NCBI RefSeq assembly: GCF_004795255.1 | Contig: NZ_SSBQ01000002.1 | Location: forward strand, 5,366,001 to 5,430,000 | Source: Streptomyces sp. RKND-216 | Lineage (GTDB): Bacteria > Actinomycetota > Actinomycetes > Streptomycetales > Streptomycetaceae | Length of the DNA: 64,000 bases | Direction: 5' to 3' | Part shown: positions 57,046 to 64,000 of the stretch, one piece after another | Position numbering within the stretch: the first letter of the stretch is position 1 | Layout: every line of letters starts with the position of its first letter | Notes under the pieces: generated by a model | Told to the model about the DNA's origin: nothing | What the model saw: only the letters and a program-made list of their open reading frames with translations | The model's database searches: none | Made by a program: the position numbers and the translations under genes

Positions 57046-60000
57046 ATGACCGACAGCGGCCAGGTCCCCGGCGAGGAACTGCCGGGGTACGCGGACGCAC
57101 AGCCGGAGCAGCCGCAGCCCACGGCGGCCGTCCACGGCGGATACGCCTACGCCGACCACGACCCGCACGCGGTCCACGACCCGCACGCGGTCCACACCGA
57201 GGCGCTCGAGGACGACGAGGACCTGCTGATGCCGGGTGCGCAGAGTGCGTGGAGCGACGGACAGTCCTCCTCGGGTCAGTACGACGTCCAGACCGCCGTG
57301 CATCCGCCGCAGCAGGCGGCCGCGCAGCAGAGCCAGCCGCGCCGCCCGCTGCACCTCGGTCCGCCGGTGCCCGAGCAGTCCGGCGCCGTGCGCACGCTCG
57401 CCGACCGCGGCCCCAGCTCCCCGCCGTCGGCCCAGCCGTCCGTCCACGTCACGCCGCCCGCGTCGTACCCCGGGCAGCACGCGGCCCCCGCCGCCCCCGG
57501 CCCGGAGTACCTGGACGTGGGCTACCCCGGCGGCGAGACGCCGCCGGGCCCCCAGCTCGGCCAGGAGCCCTCCCTTAGCGAGCCCTGGACCGTCGCTCCG
57601 TCGCAGGAACCTTTCGCGGCCCCGGCGCAGGAGCCCGCAGCCGGCTACGACGCGGCCGCCGAGCCGCTGCCGGGTCCTGACCTGGCCGCCGAGCCGCTGC
57701 CGGGTCCTGACCTGGCCGCCGTGCCGGAGCACCCCGAGCAGCCCGCCCCTGCGGTGGCGGAGCCCTCGGCGCCGGCCGTCGCCGCACCGGAGCACCCCGT
57801 CGTCGCATCGGACGTGTCCGAGCAGGACGTGGCCACCGGGGCGGAACAGGCCGGCCGTGCCGGCGCCGAGGGTGCCGCCGCTTCGGCGGCACCCACCGAG
57901 ACGCAGCATGAAGCCCCTGAGCAGGCTTCGGAGCAGGGCGCCGACGAGCAGTCCGGGCCCGCCGGGACCGTGGCGCCGCACGGCGCCGAGGACGCGGCAG
58001 CTCATGCCGGCGCGCCGGCCGACGTGCCGGCGCCGGCGCTGGCCGAGGAACCCGCGCTCGAGCAGGCCGGGTCAGTCGTCCCCCTGCCTCGCGCACACGG
58101 GGACGACCTGCCGGACACCCCCGGGCCCGGCCCGGCACCCGGCGCCGACGGTCCCGACTCGGCGGCCGCACACGAGACCGCCATCGCGACGGAGGCGCCC
58201 GACGCCCCCGTCGGTGAGGCACCGGTCGACGACGCCGTCGCGGAAGAGCCCGCGGCAGTCCTCGACCCGGCGGCGACCGGTGGCGAAGAACCGCCCGCCG
58301 AACAAGTCGACCCGCCCTCCCCGGCGGAACCCGCCGCGGAAGCAGATCCCGAGGTTCCGGCCGACACCGCTCCGCCCATAAGCGAGGACGGCACGGCTTC
58401 CGCCGCCGCGCCGTCCGACGGCGGTGCTCCCACCGACGGGCCGACCGTCCAGGAGCTCCCGGCCGAGGCCTCCGAGGCCACGGAGGCCACGGAGGATCCG
58501 GCCACCGACCCGGCCCCCGATCCCACCGAGGAGCCGCCCGCCGAGGCCACGCCCGCGGCCGAGCGCGGACCCGCCGCCCCCGGCTACGACGAGGCGGACC
58601 GCGAGGCCGTGCACCGCCTCATGCGCGAACGCCGCGACATCCGCAACGGGTTCCGGCCCGACCCGATCCCGCACGAGGTGCTGCTCCGCGTCCTGGAGGC
58701 GGCGCACACCGCACCCAGCGTCGGTCACAGCCAGCCCTGGGACTTCGTGGTGATCCGCTCGGAGGAGACCCGTCGGACGATGCACGAACTCGCGCAGCGC
58801 CAGCGGGAGGCGTACGCCAGGACGCTGCCCAAGGCGCGCGCCAAGCAGTTCAAGGAACTGAAGATCGAGGCCATCCTCGACACGCCGGTCAACATCGTCG
58901 TCACCGCCGATCCCACCCGCGGCGGCCGGCACACCCTCGGGCGCCACACCCAGCCGCAGATGGCGCCCTACTCCTCCGCCCTCGCCGTGGAGAACCTGTG
59001 GCTCGCCGCCCGCGCCGAGGGCCTCGGCGTCGGCTGGGTCAGCTTCTTCGACGAGCGCGAGATGGTCCGTACCCTCGACCTGCCCGAGCACCTCGACGTC
59101 GTCGCCTACCTGTGCATCGGCTACGTCGACGAGTTCCCGGCGGAACCCGAGCTGATGCAGGCCGGCTGGTCCAAGCGCCGCCCGCTGTCCTGGGTCGTGC
59201 ACGAGGAGTCCTACGGCCGCCGCGCCCTGCCCGGAGCCGAACCACACGACCTGCTCGCCGAGACGCTCCAGAAGATCCGCCCCCTGGACGCCAAGGCGCT
59301 CGGCGAAGCGTGGGAACGCCAGAAGCGGATGACCAAGCCCGCCGGCGCGCTGGGCATGCTGGAGATCATCTCCGCGCAGCTCTGCGGGCTGTCCCGGCAG
59401 TGCCCGCCGCCCGTGCCCGAGCCCGCCGCCGTCGCCGTCTTCGCGGGCGACCACGGTGTGCACGCCCAGGGCGTCACCCCCTGGCCGCAGGAGGTGACGG
59501 CGCAGATGGTCGCCAACTTCCTCGGTGGCGGCGCCGTCTGCAACGCCTTCGCCAGTCAGGTCGGTGCCGAGGTCTGCGTCGTCGACGTGGGCGTGGCGGC
59601 CGAACTCCCCGCCTCGCCCGGCCTGCTGCCGCGGAAGGTCCGCCCCGGGACCGCCGACATGACACAGGGGCCCGCCCTCACCCACGAGGAGGTGCTGCGC
59701 GCCCTCGAGGTCGGCATCGAGACCGCCCGCGACCTCGTCGCCGCCGGCAACAAGGCGCTGGTCACCGGCGAGATGGGCATCGCCAACACCACGGCCTCCG
59801 CAGCCCTGATCGCCGCCTGCACCGGTGCCGACCCCGCCGACGTCACCGGACGCGGCACGGGCATCGACGACGAGACGCACACCCGGAAGATCGACGTCGT
59901 CCGGCGGGCGCTCGCGCTGCACCAGCCCGACCCGGCCGACCCGATCGGCATGCTCGCCGCCGTCGGCGGACTCGAACACGCCGCGCTGACCGGAATGATC

Positions 60001-60303
60001 CTGGGCGGCGCCTCGCTGCGCACCCCGGTCGTCCTGGACGGCGTCAGCGCCGGAGCCGCCGCCCTGGTCGCCCGGCAGATCGCACCCGAGGCCCTCGCCG
60101 CCTGCATCGCCGGTCACCGCAGCGCCGAACCCGGGCACGTCGCCGCACTCACCAAGCTGGGCCTGCGCCCACTGATCGACCTCGACCTGCGCCTCGGCGA
60201 GGGCACCGGAGCGCTGCTCGCCCTCCCCATGGTGCAGAGCGCCGCCCGCGCCATGCACGAGGTCGCCACGTTCGACTCGGCGGGGGTCACCGAGAAGAAC
60301 TGA
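57046..60303 (+). CDS. cobT: BluB-CobT fusion: DMB synthase + nicotinate-nucleotide:DMB phosphoribosyltransferase with long disordered N-terminus
   Basis: 1085 aa. Residues 1 to about 510 are Ala/Pro/Glu/Asp rich, highly acidic and low complexity, with two exact tandem repeats. About 512-730 is a BluB-type flavin-destroying nitroreductase-fold domain (RRDIRNGFRPDPIPHEVLLRVLEAAHTAPSVGHSQPWDFVV, RHTQPQMAPYSSALAVENLWLAARAEGLGVGWVSFFDE). About 735-1085 is CobT (KPAGALGMLE, AGDHGVHAQGVTPWPQEVTAQM, GEMGIANTTASAAL, LRLGEGTGALLAL with the catalytic Glu). So one chain makes 5,6-dimethylbenzimidazole and attaches it to phosphoribose. ATG 57046 has GAGGGG upstream; earlier in-frame starts exist. Confidence 0.9.
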   Translation: MTDSGQVPGEELPGYADAQPEQPQPTAAVHGGYAYADHDPHAVHDPHAVHTEALEDDEDLLMPGAQSAWSDGQSSSGQYDVQTAVHPPQQAAAQQSQPRRPLHLGPPVPEQSGAVRTLADRGPSSPPSAQPSVHVTPPASYPGQHAAPAAPGPEYLDVGYPGGETPPGPQLGQEPSLSEPWTVAPSQEPFAAPAQEPAAGYDAAAEPLPGPDLAAEPLPGPDLAAVPEHPEQPAPAVAEPSAPAVAAPEHPVVASDVSEQDVATGAEQAGRAGAEGAAASAAPTETQHEAPEQASEQGADEQSGPAGTVAPHGAEDAAAHAGAPADVPAPALAEEPALEQAGSVVPLPRAHGDDLPDTPGPGPAPGADGPDSAAAHETAIATEAPDAPVGEAPVDDAVAEEPAAVLDPAATGGEEPPAEQVDPPSPAEPAAEADPEVPADTAPPISEDGTASAAAPSDGGAPTDGPTVQELPAEASEATEATEDPATDPAPDPTEEPPAEATPAAERGPAAPGYDEADREAVHRLMRERRDIRNGFRPDPIPHEVLLRVLEAAHTAPSVGHSQPWDFVVIRSEETRRTMHELAQRQREAYARTLPKARAKQFKELKIEAILDTPVNIVVTADPTRGGRHTLGRHTQPQMAPYSSALAVENLWLAARAEGLGVGWVSFFDEREMVRTLDLPEHLDVVAYLCIGYVDEFPAEPELMQAGWSKRRPLSWVVHEESYGRRALPGAEPHDLLAETLQKIRPLDAKALGEAWERQKRMTKPAGALGMLEIISAQLCGLSRQCPPPVPEPAAVAVFAGDHGVHAQGVTPWPQEVTAQMVANFLGGGAVCNAFASQVGAEVCVVDVGVAAELPASPGLLPRKVRPGTADMTQGPALTHEEVLRALEVGIETARDLVAAGNKALVTGEMGIANTTASAALIAACTGADPADVTGRGTGIDDETHTRKIDVVRRALALHQPDPADPIGMLAAVGGLEHAALTGMILGGASLRTPVVLDGVSAGAAALVARQIAPEALAACIAGHRSAEPGHVAALTKLGLRPLIDLDLRLGEGTGALLALPMVQSAARAMHEVATFDSAGVTEKN
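57160..57195. repeat. 18-bp exact tandem duplication in the cobT fusion
   Basis: Two identical 18-nt units encoding DPHAVH twice, in the disordered N-terminus. Confidence 0.9.
57661..57720. repeat. 30-bp exact tandem duplication in the cobT fusion
   Basis: Two identical 30-nt units (57661-57690, 57691-57720) encoding EPLPGPDLAA twice; recent slippage duplication. Confidence 0.9.
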
Positions 60304-60308
60304 CCCCT

Positions 60309-60355
60309 CCGACGGGTCCGGACCGCCGCACCTCTCCGGCGCCCGGACCCGTCGG
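60309..60355 (+). terminator. Terminator after the bluB-cobT gene
   Basis: CCGACGGGTCCGG (60309-60321) and CCGGACCCGTCGG (60343-60355), perfect 13-bp stem, 5 nt past the stop codon. Confidence 0.7.
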
Positions 60356-60394
60356 CGAGTGATCCGCGGTACAGCACCCCGAGCCGCCCCGCCA

Positions 60395-60400
60395 TAAGCT
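60395..60400 (+). promoter_or_regulatory. -10 box upstream of the cobA/cysG gene
   Basis: TAAGCT, leaving a leader of about 135 nt. No cobalamin riboswitch box was seen in it. Confidence 0.45.
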
Positions 60401-60541
60401 GTGTCCCACGCGTTCCCGCAGGCCGGGACCGTCCGGCCGGGCGAGCACCGCCGGGAGCGCGCGGCACCGCCCGACCGCACCTCACCCGCCGCTCCGACGT
60501 CGCAGCGGCACCGCGCCACCCCGCAAGGAGAGCCGCACGCG

Positions 60542-61756
60542 ATGCCCGACACCCCCGCCTACCCCGTCGGCCTGCGCCTGGCCGGACGCCGCGTCGTGGT
60601 CCTCGGCGGCGGCACCGTCACCCAGCGCCGCCTCCCCGCGCTGGTCGTGGCGGGCGCGGACATCACCGTGATCTCGCCCTCCGTCACTCCCTCCGTCGAA
60701 GCCATGGCGGAAGCCGGCGAGATCACCTGGGAGCGGCGCCGCTACCGCGAAGGCGACCTCGCCGACGCCTGGTACGCGCTCATCGCCACCGACGACGATG
60801 CCGCCAACACCCGCGCCTCCGCCGAGGCCGAGGCCCACCGTGTGTGGGCCGTGCGCAGCGACGACGCCGAGGCCGCCACCGCCTGGACGCCCGCCACAGG
60901 ACGCACCTCCGGTGTCACCGTCGCCGTCCTCACCGGTCGCGACCCGCGCCGCTCCGCCGCGCTGCGCGACGCCATCGTCGACGGCCTCCGGGACGGCAGC
61001 CTCGGCGCGCCGCACCGCCGCGCCCGTTCCGGCGGCGTCGCCCTCGTCGGCGGCGGCCCGGGCGACCCCGACCTCATCACCGTGCGCGGCCGCCGCCTCC
61101 TCGCCGAGGCGGACGTCGTCGTCGCCGACCGCCTCGGCCCGCGCGACCTGCTCGACGAACTCCCGCCGCACGTCGAGGTCATCGACGCCGCGAAGATCCC
61201 CTACGGCCGCGCCATGGCGCAGCAGGCCATCAACGACGCCCTCGTCGCACACGCCCGCGCCGGCCGCTTCGTCGTCCGGCTCAAGGGGGGCGACCCCTAC
61301 GTCTTCGGCCGCGGCATGGAGGAGGTGCAGCAGCTCACCCGCGAAGGCATCCCGGTCACGGTGGTGCCGGGCATCTCCAGCTCCGTCAGCGTCCCTGCGG
61401 CCGTCGGCATCCCCGTCACCCACCGGGGCGTCGCCCACGAGTTCACCGTCGCCAGCGGCCACGTCGCCCCCGACGACCCGCAGTCCCTCGTCGACTGGGA
61501 GGCCCTCGCGCGGCTGCGCGGCACCCTCGTGCTGCTCATGGCCGTCGAGAAGATCGGCGCCATCGCCGCCACCCTCGTCCGGCACGGCCGCGCCCCGGGC
61601 ACGCCCGTCGCCGTCGTCCAGGAAGGCACCATGGCCGCCGAACGGCGCGTCGACGCCACACTGGAGACCGTGGCCGGCGTGATCGAGGCCGAGGGAGTAC
61701 GGCCCCCCGCCGTCATCGTCGTCGGCCCGGTGGTCGGCGTCGGCGCGGAGGACTGA
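60542..61756 (+). CDS. cobA: Uroporphyrinogen-III C-methyltransferase fused to a precorrin-2 dehydrogenase-like domain (CysG/CobA type)
   Basis: 404 aa. Residues 1-150: LRLAGRRVVVLGGGTVTQRRLPALVVAGADITVISP and YALIATDDDAAN, the NAD-dependent precorrin-2 dehydrogenase/ferrochelatase fold of CysG. Residues about 162-404: SUMT (VALVGGGPGDPDLITVRGRRLLAEADVVVADRL, RLKGGDPYVFGRGMEE, VVPGISSSVSVPAAVGIPVTHRG, GTLVLLMAVEKI, VVQEGTMAAER). It methylates uroporphyrinogen III to precorrin-2, the branch point of siroheme and cobalamin. ATG preceded by AAGGAGA. Confidence 0.92.
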   Translation: MPDTPAYPVGLRLAGRRVVVLGGGTVTQRRLPALVVAGADITVISPSVTPSVEAMAEAGEITWERRRYREGDLADAWYALIATDDDAANTRASAEAEAHRVWAVRSDDAEAATAWTPATGRTSGVTVAVLTGRDPRRSAALRDAIVDGLRDGSLGAPHRRARSGGVALVGGGPGDPDLITVRGRRLLAEADVVVADRLGPRDLLDELPPHVEVIDAAKIPYGRAMAQQAINDALVAHARAGRFVVRLKGGDPYVFGRGMEEVQQLTREGIPVTVVPGISSSVSVPAAVGIPVTHRGVAHEFTVASGHVAPDDPQSLVDWEALARLRGTLVLLMAVEKIGAIAATLVRHGRAPGTPVAVVQEGTMAAERRVDATLETVAGVIEAEGVRPPAVIVVGPVVGVGAED

Positions 61757-61763
61757 CCGGCCG

Positions 61764-62582
61764 ATGCCCGAACCTCTCACCCTCACCCGCGCCGACGACC
61801 CCCGTCTGCACGACTACACCTCCCTCACCGACGTCGAACTGCGGCGCCGCCGCGAACCCGCCGAGGGCCTCTTCATCGCCGAGGGCGAGAAGGTCGTCCG
61901 CCGCGCCCTGCAGACCGGCTACCGCATGCGGTCGATGCTGCTGACGCCCAAGTGGGCCGACGCGATGGCCGACGTCATCACCGCCGCGACCGCCCCCGTG
62001 TACGTCGTCAGCCCCGAACTGGCCGAACGGGTCACCGGCTACCACGTGCACCGCGGCGCCCTCGCCTCCATGGAACGCAGACCGCTTCCCGCACCGGACC
62101 GGCTCCTCGACGGCGCGCAGCGCGTCGCCGTGATGGAGGCCGTGAACGACCACACCAACATCGGTGCGATCTTCCGCAGCGCTGCGGCCCTGGGCATGGA
62201 CGCGGTGCTGCTGTCGCCGTCCTGCGCGGACCCGCTGTACCGGCGCTCGGTGAAGGTCTCGATGGGCGCGGTCTTCTCCGTCCCCTACGCCCGCCTCGAC
62301 GCCTGGCCGCAAGGTCTCGACACGGTGCGCGCCGCCGGGTTCGAGGTGCTCGCCCTCACCCCCGGTGGCAGCGCGGAGCCGCTCGGCGAGGTCGCCTCCG
62401 TACGGACCGGCGCGCGGGTCGCGCTGCTGCTCGGCGCCGAGGGCGACGGCCTCACACAGCGCGCCCAGCGTGCCGCGGACCGGCGCGTGCGCATCCCCAT
62501 GGCGGCCGGCGTGGACTCCCTCAACGTCGCCGCGGCCGCCGCCGTGGCCTTCTACGCGGTGGCCTCCGGCTCCCCCGGGTGA
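61764..62582 (+). CDS. SpoU/TrmH-family RNA 2'-O-methyltransferase (second in window)
   Basis: 272 aa. GLFIAEGEKVVRRALQTGYRMRSMLL is the substrate-binding domain; then AVMEAVNDHTNIGAIFRSAAALG (motif 1), LLLGAEGDGLTQRAQRAADRRVRIPMAAGVDSLNVAAAAAVAFY (motifs 2 and 3). Only 7 nt separate it from the cobA-type stop. It is not a close duplicate of the methylase at 19787: N-termini and motif details differ. rRNA or tRNA target unknown. Confidence 0.87.
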   Translation: MPEPLTLTRADDPRLHDYTSLTDVELRRRREPAEGLFIAEGEKVVRRALQTGYRMRSMLLTPKWADAMADVITAATAPVYVVSPELAERVTGYHVHRGALASMERRPLPAPDRLLDGAQRVAVMEAVNDHTNIGAIFRSAAALGMDAVLLSPSCADPLYRRSVKVSMGAVFSVPYARLDAWPQGLDTVRAAGFEVLALTPGGSAEPLGEVASVRTGARVALLLGAEGDGLTQRAQRAADRRVRIPMAAGVDSLNVAAAAAVAFYAVASGSPG

Positions 62583-62614
62583 CACCGTCGCGGCCGCCCG
62601 GTCGGGTCATCCGC

Positions 62615-62645
62615 TTGACCCTCACGCGGCGTGATGCCGCATCGT
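62615..62645 (+). promoter_or_regulatory. MerR-type promoter and operator
   Basis: TTGACC (62615-62620), 19-nt spacer, CATCGT (62640-62645), with a CTCACGC-GGCGTGAT dyad between them. The over-long spacer with a central dyad is the hallmark of MerR-activated promoters. The -10 ends 7 nt before ATG 62653, so the mRNA is probably leaderless and the gene autoregulated. Confidence 0.6.
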
Positions 62646-62652
62646 CGTCGGC

Positions 62653-63768
62653 ATGGAGGAACACCTGACCGTGGGCCGCGTGGCCGAGCTGGCCGGCGTG
62701 AGCGTCCGCACGCTGCATCACTACGACGAAATCGGTCTCGTGCCGCCGTCCGCGCGGACCGCGACCGGGTACCGGGCCTACTCGGCGGGCGACGTGGAGC
62801 GGCTGCGGGAGGTGCTCGGCTACCGGCGGCTGGGCTTCGGCCTGCGGGAGATCGCGGACCTGGTGGACGCCCCGACCACCGACGCGGTCGCCCGCCTGCG
62901 CCGACTGCGCGGCCTGCTGCAGGAGCAGCGCGACCGTCTGGCCGCCACGGTGGCGGCCATCGACGAGGAGCTGGAGGCACGAGCGATGGGGATCCGGACG
63001 AAGCCGGAGGATCAACTGACAGTGTTCGGCGCGCAGTTGTACGAATCCATCGGGTCCGCCTACCCGGCGACGCGGCGCACGGAGCGGCGGATCGCCGTGA
63101 GGATCTGGGATGCGCTCGGAGAAGCCCGTACGGTCCTGAATGTCGGGGCCGGCACCGGCTCCTACGAGCCCCCGGACCGCGAGGTCACAGCGGTGGAACC
63201 GTCGGCGGTGATGCGGGCGCAGCGCCCCCCGGGTGCGGCGCCGTGCGTGGCCGCCGGAGCGGAACGCCTGCCTTTCGCCGATCAGTCGTTCGACGCCGCG
63301 ATGGCGGTCAGCACCGTTCACCACTGGGCGGACCCGATCGCCGGGCTGCGCGAGATGCGGCGAGTGGCCCGGCGCGTGGTGGTGTTCACCTACGACGCCG
63401 GCTCGCCGGGCCGACTCGACCGGTTCTGGCTGACCCGCGATTACCTGCCCGAGTTCGCCGGCCTTCTCGTCGGCTGGCCCTCACTGGCCGACATGACCCG
63501 CGCGATCGGGGGCCGCGCCCAGCCGGTGCTGATCCCGTGGGACTGTGCCGACGGCTTCTTCGAGGCCCACTGGCGCAGGCCCGAGGCGTACCTGGAGGAC
63601 CCTGTGCGCCGTGCGGTATCGGTATGGACCAGGGTCGGGCCTCAGGCTGAGCAGCGGGCGGTGGACAGCCTCCGCGACGACCTCTCCTCGGGCCGCTGGG
63701 CCGCACGTCACCGGGACCTCGTCTCCCTCGACGCGGCAGAGCTGGGCCTGCGCCTGCTCGTGGCCTGA
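62653..63768 (+). CDS. MerR-family regulator fused to a class I SAM methyltransferase
   Basis: 371 aa. Residues 5-110 are a MerR DNA-binding and dimerisation unit (LTVGRVAELAGVSVRTLHHYDEIGLVPPSARTATGYRAYS, then a long coiled helix with LREVLGYRRLGFGLREI and LLQEQRDRLAATV). Residues about 140-371 form a methyltransferase: motif I VLNVGAGTG (161-169), VTAVEPS, a later MAVSTVHHWADPIAGLREMRRVARRVVVFTYD. The usual effector domain of MerR proteins is thus replaced by an enzyme domain that could sense SAM or a methyl acceptor. No frameshift or internal start is evident, so it is a true fusion. Confidence 0.88.
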   Translation: MEEHLTVGRVAELAGVSVRTLHHYDEIGLVPPSARTATGYRAYSAGDVERLREVLGYRRLGFGLREIADLVDAPTTDAVARLRRLRGLLQEQRDRLAATVAAIDEELEARAMGIRTKPEDQLTVFGAQLYESIGSAYPATRRTERRIAVRIWDALGEARTVLNVGAGTGSYEPPDREVTAVEPSAVMRAQRPPGAAPCVAAGAERLPFADQSFDAAMAVSTVHHWADPIAGLREMRRVARRVVVFTYDAGSPGRLDRFWLTRDYLPEFAGLLVGWPSLADMTRAIGGRAQPVLIPWDCADGFFEAHWRRPEAYLEDPVRRAVSVWTRVGPQAEQRAVDSLRDDLSSGRWAARHRDLVSLDAAELGLRLLVA

Positions 63769-63860
63769 GCCCGTGCGCCGGCACGGCACGAGTCGCCCCA
63801 CGGCTTCACCGGCCACCCCACGGCCATGGCCGGGACGCCGCCGTGCGCGTGGCGGGGGGA

Positions 63861-64000
63861 TCAGCGGGGCGCGGTGGCCGGGGCGGGCCGGGGAGCGCCC
63901 AGCGCGTCGAGGGAGCTCTCGCAGCCCTGGGCCGCCGCGATGCCCAGAGCGACCAGCAGCGTCACCGTGACGAAGACGAAGATCCGCTGCCGCAGCAGCC
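63861..64000 (-). CDS. C-terminal end of a membrane protein (partial)
   Basis: At least 46 codons, continuing beyond the window. It reads RQRIFVFVTVTLLVALGIAAAQGCES-SLDAL, then a Pro/Ala-rich tail to TGA. A transmembrane helix ends in a Cys-containing outer segment. Family not identifiable from this fragment. Convergent with the MerR-methyltransferase gene. Confidence 0.5.
   Translation of the reverse strand, partial: LLRQRIFVFVTVTLLVALGIAAAQGCESSLDALGAPRPAPATAPR

Noticed and set aside
55381..60541. Cobalamin riboswitches before cobL, cobT fusion or cobA
   Set aside because: None of the short conserved boxes expected of that riboswitch was seen in the leaders.

Overview
This is a chromosomal window from a Streptomyces species. 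Very high G+C, G/C-dominated third codon positions, frequent GTG starts, GTGA/ATGA start-stop overlaps, many leaderless promoters (TANNNT 6-7 nt before the start codon), and the infC-rpmI-rplT / pheST / argCJBDR-argGH gene order all fit. No tRNA or rRNA gene, insertion sequence, prophage, CRISPR array or replication origin was seen. Gene names rest on reading the translated sequence against family knowledge; no search was run.

Layout. 1-4.1 kb: end of a HelY-type RNA helicase, a secreted phosphoinositide phospholipase C, a 5'-3' exonuclease and a cobalamin/metal-receptor-like protein. 4.1-10.9 kb: a compact set that reads as a complete gamma-glutamylated ethanolamine degradation route (permease and hydrolase leftward; GntR regulator; GlnA4-type synthetase, aldehyde dehydrogenase and SDR dehydrogenase rightward). 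10.9-18 kb: DUF2510 protein, PLP-fold aldolase/deaminase, a proline-rich membrane protein translated with a mycosin-like protease, SseB-type protein, aquaporin, DUF1844. 18-25.7 kb: translation genes (IF3 starting at an ATC codon behind a structured leader, L35, L20, a SpoU methylase, an orphan cytosolic histidine kinase, PheS, PheT), closed by a perfect 18-bp terminator stem.

25.7-33.1 kb is the most novel part: two small genes encode paralogous peptides with near-identical double-glycine leaders (..AELDxxSGG), each with its own promoter region and terminator, followed by a three-gene NHLM-type export machine (HlyD-like adaptor, C39 peptidase-ABC protein with a complete Cys/His/Asp triad, and a second ABC protein with an N-terminal sensor-like domain and a tryptophan-rich insert). 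The predicted mature peptides are acidic, glycine/valine rich and lack Cys, Lys, Arg, His and all aromatic residues. No modification enzyme or recognisable immunity gene is present.

33.1-38.5 kb: a DHA2 transporter, 3-hydroxybutyryl-CoA dehydrogenase, a GH10-like secreted hydrolase, DUF1918, a phosphatase-like protein lacking its RHG motif, and a small Cys-rich gene that appears frameshifted twice. 38.6-46.8 kb: arginine biosynthesis (argC-J-B-D, argR, a DUF488 gene, argG, argH) with ArgR-box-like sequences over the argC and argG promoters. 46.8-55.4 kb: a TetR-MFS pair with a clear palindromic operator, small envelope proteins (Holin-X, DUF3618, DUF4235), acyltransferase, glycerophosphodiesterase, a sigma-factor-like protein, two GNAT acetyltransferases and two membrane proteins. 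55.5-61.8 kb: cobalamin/siroheme genes, including a BluB-CobT fusion with a long disordered N-terminus. 61.8-64 kb: a SpoU methylase, a MerR-methyltransferase fusion with its own MerR-type promoter, and the end of a membrane protein.
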